64,000 nt of DNA from Alloalcanivorax mobilis (GCF_002864685.1 NZ_NMQZ01000007.1:116560-180559); one strand, 5' to 3'; shown: positions 8,533 to 18,741, counted from the first letter of the stretch. Numbers and translations: made by a program. The notes: generated from the sequence alone by a model not told the origin.

Positions 8533-10138
8533 GCGGCGTTGGCGGCACCAGAATGGTGTCCAGCGCCTCCGGCAGCACGCCGGGAAACTCGCGCATGAAA
8601 TGCAGGCCCCGGCTTTCGCGCCGTTGCAGCGCCGAGCGGATGATCAGATCGGCGATCACCACCAGGTTGCGCAATTCCAGCAGATCGTTGCTGATGTGGT
8701 AGTTGCTGTAGTACTCGCCGATTTCCCGCTTGAGCAGATCAACCCGGTGCAGCGCCCGTTCCAGGCGTTTCACGGTGCGCACGATGCCCACGTAGTCCCA
8801 CATAAAGCGGCGCAGCTCGTCCCAGTTGTGGCTGATCACCACGTCTTCATCGGAATCGGTGACCTGGCTGTCGTCCCACTCGCTGGCGTCCCGTGGCTCC
8901 GGCATCCCGGCCAGGTGGGCGCCGATGTGATCGGCCACCGCGCGCCCGTAGGCGAAGCATTCCAGCAGCGAATTGCTGGCCATGCGGTTGGCGCCGTGCA
9001 AACCGGTGAAACTGGTTTCGCCCAGGGCATACAGGCCGGGGACGTCGGTTTCACCGTTGCTGTTGATGACCACGCCGCCGCAAGTGTAATGGGCGGCGGG
9101 CACCACCGGCATCGGGTCGCGGGTGATGTCCAACCCCAGTTGCAGGCATTTGGCGTACACGGTGGGGAAGTGCTCGATGATGAAATCCGCCGGTTTGTGG
9201 CTGATGTCCAGATACAGGCAGTCCGCCCCCAGCCGTTTCATTTCGTGGTCGATGGCGCGCGCCACCACGTCCCGCGGCGCCAGCTCGCCGCGTTCGTCGA
9301 AGCGCTGCATGAAGCGCTCGCCATTGGGCAGCAACAGCCGGCCGCCCTCGCCACGGATCGCCTCGGTAACCAGGAAGCTCTTCGCCTTGGGGTGATACAG
9401 GCAAGTGGGGTGGAACTGCATGAATTCCATATTGCCGACCCGGCAGCCGGCCCGCCACGCCATGGCGATGCCGTCGCCGGTGGCCACGTCCGGGTTGGAG
9501 GTATACAGGTACACCTTGGAGGCGCCGCCGGTGGCCAGCACCACCGAGCGCGCCAGGAACACGTCGGTCTCGCCGGTCTTGATGTTGTGCACGTAGGCGC
9601 CGCAGCAGCGCCGCTCTTTACCGTTCGGCCCGTCGTGCTGCTGGGTGATCAGATCCACCGCCACCCGGTGTTCGAAGCGAGCCACGTTGTCGCGTTCCTT
9701 GACCCGCTCGATCAGGGTGCTGGAAATCGCCACGCCGGTGGCGTCGGCGGCGTGAATGATACGTCGGTGGCTGTGGCCGCCCTCGCGGGTCAGGTGGTAG
9801 GGCAGGGGGCTGTCCTCGACGCCGTCCAGGCGCGTGAAATCCACGCCCTGGTCGATCAGCCAGCGAATCGCCGCCGGGCCGTTCTCCACCGTGAACCGCA
9901 CCGCGTCGTCATGGCACAGGCCGCCACCGGCCACATGGGTGTCCTGGACATGGCTCTCCAGCGAGTCGGCGCCGTCCAGCACCGCGGCCACGCCGCCCTG
10001 GGCGTAATAGGTGCTGGCGTGGGTCAGCTCGCCTTTGGAGAGCAGCGCCGCGCGGGTGTCGCCGGGCAGGCGCAGCGCCACCGTCAATCCGGCGGCGCCG
10101 GAACCAATGATCAGGACGTCGTATCTGAATATCGCCAT
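8489..10138 (-). CDS. nadB: L-aspartate oxidase
   Basis: FAD enzyme that oxidises aspartate to iminoaspartate, the first step of de novo NAD synthesis. It has 549 residues. The N-terminal dinucleotide-binding motif is [18 protein letters not shown], with [14 protein letters not shown] and [19 protein letters not shown] further on, all typical of NadB rather than of SdhA/FrdA. It is divergent from rpoE, as in Pseudomonas. Its 3' end runs 44 nt into ygfX on the other strand. Confidence 0.96.
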   Translation of the reverse strand: MAIFRYDVLIIGSGAAGLTVALRLPGDTRAALLSKGELTHASTYYAQGGVAAVLDGADSLESHVQDTHVAGGGLCHDDAVRFTVENGPAAIRWLIDQGVDFTRLDGVEDSPLPYHLTREGGHSHRRIIHAADATGVAISSTLIERVKERDNVARFEHRVAVDLITQQHDGPNGKERRCCGAYVHNIKTGETDVFLARSVVLATGGASKVYLYTSNPDVATGDGIAMAWRAGCRVGNMEFMQFHPTCLYHPKAKSFLVTEAIRGEGGRLLLPNGERFMQRFDERGELAPRDVVARAIDHEMKRLGADCLYLDISHKPADFIIEHFPTVYAKCLQLGLDITRDPMPVVPAAHYTCGGVVINSNGETDVPGLYALGETSFTGLHGANRMASNSLLECFAYGRAVADHIGAHLAGMPEPRDASEWDDSQVTDSDEDVVISHNWDELRRFMWDYVGIVRTVKRLERALHRVDLLKREIGEYYSNYHISNDLLELRNLVVIADLIIRSALQRRESRGLHFMREFPGVLPEALDTILVPPTPLSESVASIAPGATG

Positions 10139-10661
10139 GAAGCCTCGCGAAGCGGGTGCCGGGGCGCGGGATCACCGCTTTGCCCGGGGGTGCGAAATGT
10201 TGAACCATTGTGAAAACAACCGGTTCCGTCGCCGCTAGTATAGCGGCGCCACCAACTGCTGTTACAATATCGCGCTTTTACGGTCGGCCGGTTGGCCGGG
10301 CGTGCTCCCGGGACCCCCTTTTGAAGGGGCCGAACCCCGGGAAAATCAATCCGTTAGCGGATTGGGTTATAGTCTTCACCGTTGTGGCAATGCCGCGAGG
10401 GCGGTCCGCAACCGCCTGCGGGGAGTGTTTAAACACGTTGTCGGTGGCCTGATCCGTCAGGGCGCGCCACCGACCCATCAAACGACAGGCCTAGTGATAA
10501 AAGGTCTGGGGGACCAAAGTGCTCCGTCGAAAAGGTGATTGTATCCGATTCCAGGTTCAGCTCCGCGAGCCAGCCGGCCTGTGTGGCCGCCAGGTCCCCG
10601 TCGTTGATGCCGGGCGCATCGCCCTGGTGCGCGCGGGCCTGTCGCTTTGAAGGAGCCCCAG
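10139..10661. other. Divergent intergenic region between nadB and rpoE
   Basis: A gene-free stretch of about 520 bp. It contains a 7-bp hairpin (GCCGCTA, loop GTA, TAGCGGC at 10231-10247) overlapping a possible nadB -10 box, a GC-rich inverted segment near 10296-10340, and a TATAGT box at 10368-10373 that could serve rpoE. I looked for a sigma-E type promoter (GAACTT with a downstream TCTGA-like box), expected for autoregulation, and found no convincing match. Confidence 0.5.
10237..10267 (-). promoter_or_regulatory. Possible sigma-70 promoter of nadB
   Basis: On the minus strand, TATACT (10237-10242) is preceded by TTGTAA (10262-10267). The spacer is 19 bp, longer than the optimum, so this is a tentative call. 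The -10 box sits inside a perfect 7-bp hairpin. Confidence 0.3.
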
Positions 10662-11246
10662 GTGTCTGACGAACAGTTGGTCAAACGCGCGAAAACCGGC
10701 GATCAGCGGGCGTTCGAAGTGCTGGTGCTCAAGTATCAGCAGCGCATTTTTGCGCTGATCAGCCGTTATGTCCGCGACCACGATGAGGTTCAGGACGTGG
10801 CCCAGGAAGCCTTTATCAAGGCTTGGCGCGCGCTGCCTCGTTTCCGTGGCGACAGCGCCTTTTACACCTGGCTTTACCGGATCGCCGTCAATACCGCCAA
10901 GAACCATCTGGTGGCCATGAGCCGCCGCCCGCCGGGCTCCGACCTGGACGCCGCCGAAGCCGAACAGTACAGCGGCGCGGAGATGCTCCATGAAATTGGA
11001 ACCCCAGAGTCCCACGTGTTGTCTGAGGAACTGGAGGCGGTAATCCACAAGGCGATTGAGGACCTGCCCCAGGAGTTAAAGACCGCCGTGACCCTGCGTG
11101 AATTCGAGGGTCTCAGCTACGAAGACATAGCGGCGGTCATGGAGTGCCCGGTGGGTACCGTTCGTTCGCGGATATTCCGGGCCCGTGAAGCCATCGATCT
11201 CGCGGTGCGGCCCCTGCTGGGCTCGCAACGCGGCGATAAAGGGTAG
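10662..11246 (+). CDS. rpoE: RNA polymerase sigma factor RpoE/AlgU
   Basis: Envelope-stress ECF sigma factor of 194 residues. Region 2 is clear (DEVQDVAQEAFIKAWRALPR, FYTWLYRIAVNTAKNHLV) and region 4 contains LREFEGLSYEDIAAVMECPV followed by GTVRSRIFRAREA. The start is GTG at 10662, preceded by AAGGAG at the right distance, giving SDEQLVKRAKTGDQRAF as in AlgU. A TTG 15 nt upstream overlaps that ribosome site and is unlikely. It heads the operon rpoE-rseA-rseB-rseC-mucD. Confidence 0.96.
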   Translation: MSDEQLVKRAKTGDQRAFEVLVLKYQQRIFALISRYVRDHDEVQDVAQEAFIKAWRALPRFRGDSAFYTWLYRIAVNTAKNHLVAMSRRPPGSDLDAAEAEQYSGAEMLHEIGTPESHVLSEELEAVIHKAIEDLPQELKTAVTLREFEGLSYEDIAAVMECPVGTVRSRIFRAREAIDLAVRPLLGSQRGDKG

Positions 11247-11255
11247 GGTGAGGAC

Positions 11256-11855
11256 ATGAGCAGGGACTTCGAAACGCTGTCCGCTTTTCTGGACGGTGAA
11301 ACCAACGACTTCGAAACGCGGCGAGTGCTGCGCGACCTGAATCCGGCCGATCTGGATACCCTGGGCCGCTGGCAACTGGCGCGCGATGCCATGCACGGCC
11401 AGGCGACCATGGCCGTGCCTGCTTCATTCAACGCCCGCCTGTCCCAGGCGCTGGCGCAAGAAGAGAAGCCGGCACGCCGTTCCAACGGCATGGTGGGTGG
11501 GTTCGCCCGGGTGGCCGTGGCCGCGTCGGTGGCCGCCGCCACGGTGCTGGGCTGGCAATACTGGAGCGCACCGGTAGGTGGCGTGAACCCGACGCTGGCC
11601 GCCAACGACAGCGCCGCCCCCGCCGTACCCGCCATGATGGCCGCTGAACAACGCCTGAGCCGTCCGTTTGGCGAGGCCTCGCTGGTGTCGCAGACGATGC
11701 GCCCGGAGGCCAAAGCCGCCACCGTCAATACTTCGCAGCCCCGCGTCAACGCGATGATGCTGCGCCACAGTGAATTCGCGGCCCGTCACAGCGGCCAGGG
11801 GATGATGCCCTACGCCCGCCTGGTGAGCATGGATGCCCGCGATGGAGCCCGCTAA
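11256..11855 (+). CDS. rseA: Anti-sigma-E factor RseA/MucA
   Basis: A 199-residue single-pass inner-membrane anti-sigma factor. The N-terminal cytoplasmic domain (residues 1-80, with LSAFLDGETNDFETRRVL and LGRWQLARDAMHG) binds RpoE. One transmembrane segment lies around residues 84-102 (ARVAVAASVAAATVLGW), and the rest is periplasmic. In the family, stepwise proteolysis by a DegS-type protease and RseP frees the sigma factor. Neither protease gene is in the window. It starts 9 nt after rpoE. Confidence 0.93.
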   Translation: MSRDFETLSAFLDGETNDFETRRVLRDLNPADLDTLGRWQLARDAMHGQATMAVPASFNARLSQALAQEEKPARRSNGMVGGFARVAVAASVAAATVLGWQYWSAPVGGVNPTLAANDSAAPAVPAMMAAEQRLSRPFGEASLVSQTMRPEAKAATVNTSQPRVNAMMLRHSEFAARHSGQGMMPYARLVSMDARDGAR

Positions 11856-11858
11856 CGA

Positions 11859-12818
11859 ATGATTCGCCTCCTCGCCCTTGGATTGACCCTGGTCACGCCG
11901 CTCGCCTTCGCCGCTGCCTCACCCGCCCAGACTCTGCTGGCGGAGATGGCGCAAGCCTCCAAGGGCCTGGATTATCAAGGACGCTTTCTCTACCAGTTCG
12001 GCGCCGAAGTGAGCACCATGGAGGTGCGCCACGCGGTGTTCGACGGTGAGGAATACCAGCGTCTGACCCACCTTGATGGCCGCTTGGTGGAGGTGCTGCG
12101 CCTCGGCGATGAGCTGGTCGCGCTGCACCCCAACGGCACCCTGACGCGGATCACCGATGGCGGCACCGATCTACTCACCTTCCGCGACCGCCTCTCCAGC
12201 TCGATTCCCGATCAATACAATGTTCTGGTCGACGGCGACGGCCGCGTGGCCGGCCGGGCGGCCACGCGCATGCGCGTGGCGCCGCTGGACAACCACCGCT
12301 ATGGCTACCGTTTGTGGATCGACGACGAAAGCTATCTGATGCTCAAATCAGAAATGGTGGACGCCGGCGGCATGGCCCTTGAGCGCGTCGAGTTCGTCAC
12401 TCTGAACCTTGATCCGGCGCTGAACCGCGCCGACTTCCAGGTGCCCAAGGTGTTGTCCGAGCGCGCCCTGGAAAACGTGCCGGCGTCGCAATCCGATCGG
12501 GTCCGCGTGCAGGCCTCGTGGCTGCCCGGCGGTTTCGAAGCGGTGGACCGCGACTGGCGCCGGGTCGGCGAGCAGCGTGCGCCGGTGGCGGCGCAGAGCT
12601 TCAGCGACGGCCTGGCGACCTTCACGGTGTTCGTCGAAGCGGTCGACACCGAGCAGGTGGAAGAGGGCGTCAGCCGGGTCGGGCCCACGGTGGCGATCAG
12701 CCGCCACCTGGACGTGGCCGGCCAAAGCTATCTGGTCAGTCTGATCGGCGAAATCCCCCAGCCCACCGCCGAGCGGGTCATGCAGGCGGTGCGTTTGAGC
12801 CCGGCGCCGGCGCGATGA
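11859..12818 (+). CDS. rseB: Sigma-E regulatory protein RseB/MucB
   Basis: A periplasmic protein of 319 residues with an N-terminal signal peptide (LLALGLTLVTPLAFAAA, cleavage near residue 20). It has the MucB/RseB fold: a lipoprotein-like N domain (YQGRFLYQFGAEVSTMEVRH) and a smaller C domain (residues about 210-310). The family binds RseA and protects it from proteolysis, releasing it when mislocalised lipids or lipopolysaccharide accumulate. It begins 3 nt after rseA. Confidence 0.93.
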   Translation: MIRLLALGLTLVTPLAFAAASPAQTLLAEMAQASKGLDYQGRFLYQFGAEVSTMEVRHAVFDGEEYQRLTHLDGRLVEVLRLGDELVALHPNGTLTRITDGGTDLLTFRDRLSSSIPDQYNVLVDGDGRVAGRAATRMRVAPLDNHRYGYRLWIDDESYLMLKSEMVDAGGMALERVEFVTLNLDPALNRADFQVPKVLSERALENVPASQSDRVRVQASWLPGGFEAVDRDWRRVGEQRAPVAAQSFSDGLATFTVFVEAVDTEQVEEGVSRVGPTVAISRHLDVAGQSYLVSLIGEIPQPTAERVMQAVRLSPAPAR

Positions 12819-12834
12819 GTCACGGACCCCGGCC

Positions 12835-13299
12835 ATGATCGAAGAGCACGGGCGCGTGGTGGCACGGGAGCCCGGTGCGATCTGGGTGGAAACCGTGCGT
12901 GCCAGTACCTGTTCATCCTGTCAGGCCCGTTCGGGCTGCGGCCACCGTCTGATCAATCACGCCTCCGCTGGCCAGCGGGCGCGGCTGCGCGTGGCCAGCG
13001 AGCGCGCGTTAACCGATTTCAATGAGGGCGATACCGTCGTGGTCGGCATTCCCGAGGGCGCGCTGCTGCGCGGTGCCCTGTGGGTGTATGGCCTGCCGAT
13101 GGCGTTGTTGTTCGCCGGCGCTCTGTTGGGCAGTGCGCTGCCGCTGCCGTTCGACGGCGCGGCCGCCTTCGGCGTCGCCGGGTTGGCGTTGGGATTTTTG
13201 TGCAATCGCTGGCGCGCCACCGGCGCCCCCAGGCCTGCCGATCAGCCGGTGGTCCTGGGCCGCTCCCGCGCCGGTGAGTCGATCATCCAGATTCAATGA
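12835..13299 (+). CDS. rseC: RseC/MucC family membrane protein
   Basis: A 154-residue inner-membrane protein. The N-terminal cytoplasmic region has the family cysteine cluster (Cys26, Cys29, Cys35 in STCSSCQARSGCGH). Two transmembrane helices follow (about residues 78-98 and 105-125). Family members modulate sigma-E and, in other bacteria, take part in the reducing system for SoxR. It is the fourth gene of the rpoE operon. Confidence 0.9.
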   Translation: MIEEHGRVVAREPGAIWVETVRASTCSSCQARSGCGHRLINHASAGQRARLRVASERALTDFNEGDTVVVGIPEGALLRGALWVYGLPMALLFAGALLGSALPLPFDGAAAFGVAGLALGFLCNRWRATGAPRPADQPVVLGRSRAGESIIQIQ

Positions 13300-13379
13300 T
13301 TCGGTGCCGCCGTCGGCGGCACTCCGGGGAGCCGTGATGGCTCACAAAGATTGAAATGGCAAACACAAGGGAGCCTTTC

Positions 13380-14906
13380 ATGGGGAAGTTTCGGACCAAT
13401 ACGCAAACGTTGCTGGTGGTGCTGTTGTCGCTGGGGCTGCTGGCCGCCTGCGGCCAGAACAACGACAGCGCGGGCAAGGACAATAACGCTAGCACCGACA
13501 ATAGTGAGCCGGTGGCCCGGCAGAGCCAGCCCGAAGACGCCAAGCCGCTGGTCTCCGGCCTGCCTGATTTCACCGCCCTGGTGGAAAAAGAGGGCGACGC
13601 GGTGGTCAACATCAGCACCGTCACCCACCCGGACAAAAACAACGACAAGCAGGCGCAAATGCAGCGCATGCCGGAAATGCTGCGCCGCTTTTTCGATGAA
13701 TTCGGCGGCGGCCCCGGCGGCCCCGGTGGTGGCATGCCGCCCCAGGGCGATGTGGAATCCCTGGGCTCGGGCTTTATCATTTCCAGCGACGGTTACGTGC
13801 TGACCAACTACCACGTGGTCGGCAATGCCGATGAGATCGTGGTGCGCCTGCAGGACCGCCGCGAGCTGGACGCCAAGGTGGTGGGCTCCGACGAACAGAG
13901 CGATTTGGCGCTGATCAAGGTGGAAGCGAAGGATCTGCCGGTGGTGGACATCGGCTCCTCCGATGCCCTTAAGGTCGGCGAGTGGGTGCTCGCCATCGGC
14001 GCGCCTTTTGGTTTTGACAGCTCGGTGACCGCCGGCATCGTCAGTGCCAAGGGCCGCAGCCTGCCCACCGACAACTATGTGCCGTTCATTCAGACCGACG
14101 TGGCGATCAACCCGGGCAACAGCGGTGGGCCGCTGTTCAACCTGCGCGGCCAGGTGGTGGGCATCAACTCGCAGATCGTCAGCCGCTCCGGCGGCTACAT
14201 GGGGCTGAGCTTCGCGATCCCCATTGATCTGGCCATGAACGTGGTCAACCAGCTTAAGGAAAACGGCTCGGTCAGCCGTGGCTGGCTGGGCGTGCTGATT
14301 CAGGAAGTGGATCGCGATCTGGCGGAATCCTTCGGCTTGCCGCGCCCGATGGGGGCGCTGGTGGCGCAGGTCCAGGAAGACTCCCCGGCGGCGGAAGCCG
14401 GCCTGGAAGCCGGTGATGTGATCCTCTCGTTCGACGGCCGCGCCATCGAGCGTTCCGCCGAGCTGCCCAAGCTGGTGGGCTCGATGAAGGCCGGCAGCGA
14501 AGCGGAAATGAAAGTGATGCGCGACGGCGAAGAAAAGACCCTGGACGTCAAACTCGGTGAGCTGCCAAAAAACCCGCAACAGGCCATGAACAGCGGTTCC
14601 GCCGGCCAACCCGGGCAGACCAGCAACGCGCTGGGTCTGGCGGTGCGCACCGCCAGCGCGGCGGAATTGCAGCGTCTGGAGGCGCAAAGCGGCGTGATTG
14701 TCACCGAAGCCGGTGACGGGCCCGCCGCCAGTGCCGGCGTCGCCAGCGGTGATCTGCTGGTCAGCCTTAATGGCAAACCGGTCAAGGACGCCCAGAGCTA
14801 CAAGAAGATTGTCGCTGAACTGCCCAAGGAAGGCACCGTGGCGGCGCTGATCAACCGCCAGGGCAACGCCCGTTTCCTGGCCCTCAAACTCAGCCAGCAG
14901 CCGTAA
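13380..14906 (+). CDS. mucD: Periplasmic serine endoprotease DegP/MucD type, predicted lipoprotein
   Basis: A 508-residue HtrA-family protease that degrades misfolded envelope proteins and dampens RpoE signalling. The start at ATG 13380 has AGGGAG 6 nt upstream. An ATG 24 nt earlier lacks a ribosome site. The catalytic triad is visible: His in LTNYHVVGNAD, Asp in SDLALIKV, Ser in NPGNSGGPLFNLRG. Two PDZ domains follow, from about residue 290 and from about residue 405. Unlike the Pseudomonas protein, the signal peptide ends in a lipobox (SLGLLAAC, Cys24), so membrane anchoring is predicted. A low-complexity, Asn/Asp/Ser-rich linker follows the cysteine. Confidence 0.95.
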   Translation: MGKFRTNTQTLLVVLLSLGLLAACGQNNDSAGKDNNASTDNSEPVARQSQPEDAKPLVSGLPDFTALVEKEGDAVVNISTVTHPDKNNDKQAQMQRMPEMLRRFFDEFGGGPGGPGGGMPPQGDVESLGSGFIISSDGYVLTNYHVVGNADEIVVRLQDRRELDAKVVGSDEQSDLALIKVEAKDLPVVDIGSSDALKVGEWVLAIGAPFGFDSSVTAGIVSAKGRSLPTDNYVPFIQTDVAINPGNSGGPLFNLRGQVVGINSQIVSRSGGYMGLSFAIPIDLAMNVVNQLKENGSVSRGWLGVLIQEVDRDLAESFGLPRPMGALVAQVQEDSPAAEAGLEAGDVILSFDGRAIERSAELPKLVGSMKAGSEAEMKVMRDGEEKTLDVKLGELPKNPQQAMNSGSAGQPGQTSNALGLAVRTASAAELQRLEAQSGVIVTEAGDGPAASAGVASGDLLVSLNGKPVKDAQSYKKIVAELPKEGTVAALINRQGNARFLALKLSQQP

Positions 14907-14925
14907 GCGGCGCGATCATGGCGCA

Positions 14926-14951
14926 CCGCAGGGGTGAATTCGCCCCTGCGG
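14926..14951. terminator. Hairpin after mucD
   Basis: CCGCAGGGG pairs perfectly with CCCCTGCGG across an 8-nt loop that is itself partly palindromic (TGAATTCG). There is no T tract. It lies in the 150-bp gap before lepA and probably marks the end of the rpoE operon or attenuates readthrough. Confidence 0.5.
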
Positions 14952-15057
14952 TGGCCGGCGCTGCCCGATCGCCGCGTTTTCCGGCAAACAGGATTATTCA
15001 GCGCGGCCCCGATCCGATAGAATCGCGGCCCACTGTTTCCATCTTTGGCGGACATTT

Positions 15058-16857
15058 GTGACCGACATTACGCACATTCGCAACTTCTCCATCATTGCCC
15101 ACATCGACCACGGCAAATCCACCCTGGCGGATCGGTTTATCCAGGTCTGCGGGGGGCTCAGTGATCGTGAGCTCAAGGAGCAGGTGCTGGACTCCATGGA
15201 TCTGGAGCGTGAGCGTGGTATCACCATCAAGGCCCAGAGCGTCACGCTCCATTACACCGCCCGTAATGGCGAGACCTACCAGCTCAACTTCATCGATACC
15301 CCGGGCCACGTGGATTTCTCCTACGAGGTATCGCGGTCGCTGGCCGCCTGCGAAGGCGCGCTGTTGGTGGTGGACGCCGCCCAGGGCGTGGAGGCCCAGT
15401 CGGTGGCCAACTGCTACACCGCCATCGAGCAGAACCTGGAAGTGCTGCCGGTACTGAACAAGATTGATCTGCCCCAGGCGGAGCCGGATCAGGTGATCCA
15501 CGAGATCGAAGAGATCATCGGCCTGGATGCCACCGACGCCTGCCGGGTCTCGGCCAAGACCGGGGTCGGCGTGGACGACCTGCTGGAACAGCTGGTGGAG
15601 CGCATCCCGGCGCCGGAAGGCAACCGCGAGGATCACCTGCAGGCGCTGATCATCGATTCCTGGTTCGACAACTACATGGGCGTGATCTCGCTGGTGCGGG
15701 TCAAATACGGCCGGCTGCGCAAGGGCGACAAGATTCACGTGAAATCCACCGGCCAGACCCATGTGGTCGACAGCCTGGGCATCTTCACCCCCAAGCGCAC
15801 CGAGACCAAAATGCTCGAGGCTGGCGAAGTGGGTTGGGTGAGCGCCACCATCAAGGACATCCACGGCGCCCCGGTGGGTGACACCCTGACCCACGCCAAA
15901 ACTCCGGATGTGAAAGCGCTGCCCGGCTTCAAGAAGGTCAAGCCGCAGGTCTACGCCGGTATGTTCCCGGTCAACGCGGACGACTACAACGACTTCCGCG
16001 ATGCCCTTTCCAAGCTGTCGATCAACGACGCCTCGCTGTTTTTCGAGCCGGAAACCTCGGATGCCCTGGGCTTTGGTTTCCGCGTTGGTTTTCTCGGCAT
16101 GCTGCACATGGAGATCATCCACGAGCGGCTTGAGCGCGAATACGACATGGACCTGATCACCACCGCGCCCACGGTGGTTTATGAGTTGCTGCTCAGCGAC
16201 GGTTCCACCATCTACGTGGACAACCCCTCCGATCTGCCCGAAGGCAATAAGATCGAGGAATTCCGCGAGCCGGTGGCGCGCGTCAATATCCTGGTGCCCC
16301 AGGAATTCGTCGGCAATGTGATCAGCCTGTGCGTGGACCGCCGTGGCGAACAGAAAAACATGCAGTACCTGGGTAAGCAGGTGTCGCTGACCTACGACAT
16401 CCCGATGGCCGAGGTGGTGCTCGATTTCTTTGATCGGCTCAAATCCGCCAGCCGTGGCTTCGCCTCCCTGGATTACACCTTCGAGCGGTTCCAGACCACC
16501 AAACTGGTTAAGGTGGACGTGCTGATCAATGGCGATAAGGTGGATGCCCTGGCGATGATCTGCCACCTGGATCACTCCGCCCATCGTGGCCGCGTATTGA
16601 TCGAAAAGATGAAGGAACTGGTGCCCCGGCAGATGTTCGACGTGGCCATCCAGGCGGCGATCGGCAGCAAGATCATCGCCCGCCAGACCGTCAAGGCGTT
16701 GCGCAAGAACGTTACCGCCAAGTGTTACGGCGGCGACGTGTCGCGTAAAAAGAAACTGCTGCAGAAGCAGAAAGAAGGCAAAAAGCGCATGAAGCAGGTG
16801 GGCAACGTGGAGATTCCACAGGAAGCCTTTCTTGCCGTACTCAAGGTGGATGATTGA
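15058..16857 (+). CDS. lepA: Elongation factor 4 (LepA), back-translocating GTPase
   Basis: A 599-residue translational GTPase acting on stalled or mistranslocated ribosomes. The G domain shows [27 protein letters not shown] and [10 protein letters not shown]. The unique C-terminal domain carries the basic tail ([19 protein letters not shown]). The start is GTG at 15058. A TAGAAT box at 15018-15023 could be a -10 element, with a poor -35. The stop overlaps lepB (TGATG), and a lepA-lepB operon is standard. Confidence 0.96.
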   Translation: MTDITHIRNFSIIAHIDHGKSTLADRFIQVCGGLSDRELKEQVLDSMDLERERGITIKAQSVTLHYTARNGETYQLNFIDTPGHVDFSYEVSRSLAACEGALLVVDAAQGVEAQSVANCYTAIEQNLEVLPVLNKIDLPQAEPDQVIHEIEEIIGLDATDACRVSAKTGVGVDDLLEQLVERIPAPEGNREDHLQALIIDSWFDNYMGVISLVRVKYGRLRKGDKIHVKSTGQTHVVDSLGIFTPKRTETKMLEAGEVGWVSATIKDIHGAPVGDTLTHAKTPDVKALPGFKKVKPQVYAGMFPVNADDYNDFRDALSKLSINDASLFFEPETSDALGFGFRVGFLGMLHMEIIHERLEREYDMDLITTAPTVVYELLLSDGSTIYVDNPSDLPEGNKIEEFREPVARVNILVPQEFVGNVISLCVDRRGEQKNMQYLGKQVSLTYDIPMAEVVLDFFDRLKSASRGFASLDYTFERFQTTKLVKVDVLINGDKVDALAMICHLDHSAHRGRVLIEKMKELVPRQMFDVAIQAAIGSKIIARQTVKALRKNVTAKCYGGDVSRKKKLLQKQKEGKKRMKQVGNVEIPQEAFLAVLKVDD

Positions 16858-17651
16858 TGGATATCGATGTCGGATTCTGGTTGACCCTGGCGCTGCTGGT
16901 AACGGTGCTGATCTGGTTGGCGGATCGTGTGTTCAAGCTGCGCCGGCGCCCCGGCGCCACCGCCAGCATGGTGGAAACCTCGAACTCGCTGATCTCGGTG
17001 TTTCTGGTGGTGCTGGTGATTCGCTCTTTCATTGTGGAACCGTTCACCATTCCCTCCGGCTCCATGTTGCCTACGCTGCAAGTCCATGATTTTATTCTCG
17101 TCAACAAGTTCGCCTATGGCCTGCGCCTGCCGGTGACCAACACCAAAATCATCCCCACCGGCGAGCCGGAGCGCGGTGATGTGATGGTGTTCAAGTTCCC
17201 GCAGAACACCGCCCAGAACTTTATCAAGCGAGTGGTGGGGCTGCCCGGCGATCACATTGAAGTGCGTGACAACGTGCTTTACGTGAACGGCGAGCAGGTG
17301 CAGCGTGAGCGGGTCAACGAACTGAAAAACAGCCGGGTCTGGCGTCGCGAATACGTGGAAACACTGGGCGAGGCCAGGCATTTGATCTGGCAGGAAGGGC
17401 CGGTCAATCCGTTCAGCGGAGAGCCGGAAATCCCGCGTCGCACCCAGGGCGAATGGACCGTGCCGGAAGGCGCCTACTTCGTCATGGGTGACAACCGCGA
17501 CAACAGCAACGACAGCCGCTTTTGGGGTTTCGTGCCGGAAGAGCTGGTGGTGGGCCAGGCATTTCTGATCTGGATGCACTGGGATCCGATCTTCTCCCTG
17601 CCCAGCTTCTCCCGCAATGGCGGCATTGATCAGGTGGAGAATAAAAAGTGA
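16857..17651 (+). CDS. lepB: Signal peptidase I
   Basis: A 264-residue inner-membrane protease that cleaves Sec signal peptides. Two N-terminal transmembrane helices (about residues 5-23 and 45-60) precede the catalytic domain. The nucleophile is Ser69 in TIPSGSMLPTL and the general base is the Lys of FIKRVVGLPGD. GDNRDNSNDSRFWG is the conserved box E. ATG 16857 overlaps the lepA stop. The TTG three bases before it is a weaker choice. Confidence 0.95.
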   Translation: MDIDVGFWLTLALLVTVLIWLADRVFKLRRRPGATASMVETSNSLISVFLVVLVIRSFIVEPFTIPSGSMLPTLQVHDFILVNKFAYGLRLPVTNTKIIPTGEPERGDVMVFKFPQNTAQNFIKRVVGLPGDHIEVRDNVLYVNGEQVQRERVNELKNSRVWRREYVETLGEARHLIWQEGPVNPFSGEPEIPRRTQGEWTVPEGAYFVMGDNRDNSNDSRFWGFVPEELVVGQAFLIWMHWDPIFSLPSFSRNGGIDQVENKK

Positions 17652-18061
17652 AAACGCAGCCTTTGGGGAAGGTTGGCCAGGCGTTCGCGGCGCGCTCGCG
17701 GCAACGCGGGTTGTCACTGCTGGGCTGGGTGGTGGTGATGATCGTGCTGGCGGTGTTCGGCACCGCCGCGTTCCGCATGGTGCCGGCCTACATGGAATAC
17801 AACACCATCCGATCGGCGATCACCTCGTTGCTGGAAGACAGCCAGAGCGCGCTGATGTCCGAGCGCGAAGTGCGCAATGCCCTGAGCAAACGGTTCACCA
17901 TCAATCAGGTCACCGCGATCAGTGCCAATGATCTGGAGATCGACAAGGAAGGCGGCGAACTGGTGGTCGGCGTCGATTACGAAGTGCGACAGCCCCTGTT
18001 TTACAACGTATCCGTGGTGATGCACTTCGAAGACGATTTCACCAAGAACATGACTCAGTGA
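17648..18061 (+). CDS. DUF4845 single-pass membrane protein
   Basis: A 137-residue protein starting with GTG that overlaps the lepB stop by 4 nt. A basic N terminus (ARSRQRGLSLLGW) leads into one membrane segment (about residues 24-45), followed by a periplasmic domain (TSLLEDSQSALMSEREVRNA). DUF4845 genes sit between lepB and rnc in many gammaproteobacteria. The function is unknown. The sequence resembles a pseudopilin N terminus (GLSLLGWVVVMIVLAVF), which is suggestive only. Confidence 0.85.
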   Translation: MKTQPLGKVGQAFAARSRQRGLSLLGWVVVMIVLAVFGTAAFRMVPAYMEYNTIRSAITSLLEDSQSALMSEREVRNALSKRFTINQVTAISANDLEIDKEGGELVVGVDYEVRQPLFYNVSVVMHFEDDFTKNMTQ

Positions 18062-18741
18062 TGGATGACCGGGCCCGCCTCTGCCGCCGTCTTGGCTACA
18101 CCTTTCACGATCCAGACATGCTGGAGCTGGCGCTCAGCCACCGCAGCGTCAGCCGCCGCAGCAACAACGAGCGGCTGGAATTTCTCGGCGACGCCCAGCT
18201 CAGCCAGATCATCTCCACTGAATTGTTTCATCGTTTTCCGGAAGCGGCGGAAGGCCAGCTCACCCGCATGCGCGCCTCCTTGGTGCGTGGCCAGACGCTC
18301 GCCGAGGTGGCCCGGGAACTGGGTGTGGGGGCATACCTGATTCTCGGCGGCGGCGAGTTGAAAAGCGGCGGCAACCGGCGTGATTCGATCCTCGCCGACG
18401 CGCTGGAAGCGTTGATCGGCGCCATGGTCATCGATGGCGGCGAGGAAGCCTGCCGACGGGTGGTGCTGGGCTGGTTCGCCGAACGCCTGGAGGCCATTTC
18501 GCCGCAAAGCGCGCGTAAGGACGCGAAAACCCGGTTGCAGGAATGGCTGCAGGCGCGCAAACATGAGCTGCCGTTGTACGAGGTGCTGGCGGTGACCGGC
18601 CAGGCCCCCAAACAGACCTTTGAAGTGAAATGCGCGCTGCCGGAGTTGCAGCGGGAATTCGTCGCCGGTGGCCCCAGCCGCCGGCGCGCCGAACAGCAGG
18701 CCGCCGAACAGGCGCTAAGCTGGCTGGAGCAGAATCTATGA
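18061..18741 (+). CDS. rnc: Ribonuclease III
   Basis: Cuts double-stranded RNA in rRNA processing and mRNA turnover. The signature NERLEFLGDAQL and the second metal-binding region DALEALIGAMVIDGG are intact. A C-terminal dsRNA-binding domain spans about residues 150-226. The start could be ATG 18061 or GTG 18058. Both overlap the stop of the upstream gene. The stop overlaps era by 4 nt, so the lepA-to-era run is translationally coupled. Confidence 0.95.
   Translation: MDDRARLCRRLGYTFHDPDMLELALSHRSVSRRSNNERLEFLGDAQLSQIISTELFHRFPEAAEGQLTRMRASLVRGQTLAEVARELGVGAYLILGGGELKSGGNRRDSILADALEALIGAMVIDGGEEACRRVVLGWFAERLEAISPQSARKDAKTRLQEWLQARKHELPLYEVLAVTGQAPKQTFEVKCALPELQREFVAGGPSRRRAEQQAAEQALSWLEQNL

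Noticed and set aside
10139..10661. Sigma-E autoregulatory promoter of rpoE
   Set aside because: No GAACTT-like -35 with a matching -10 at the right distance could be found by eye.
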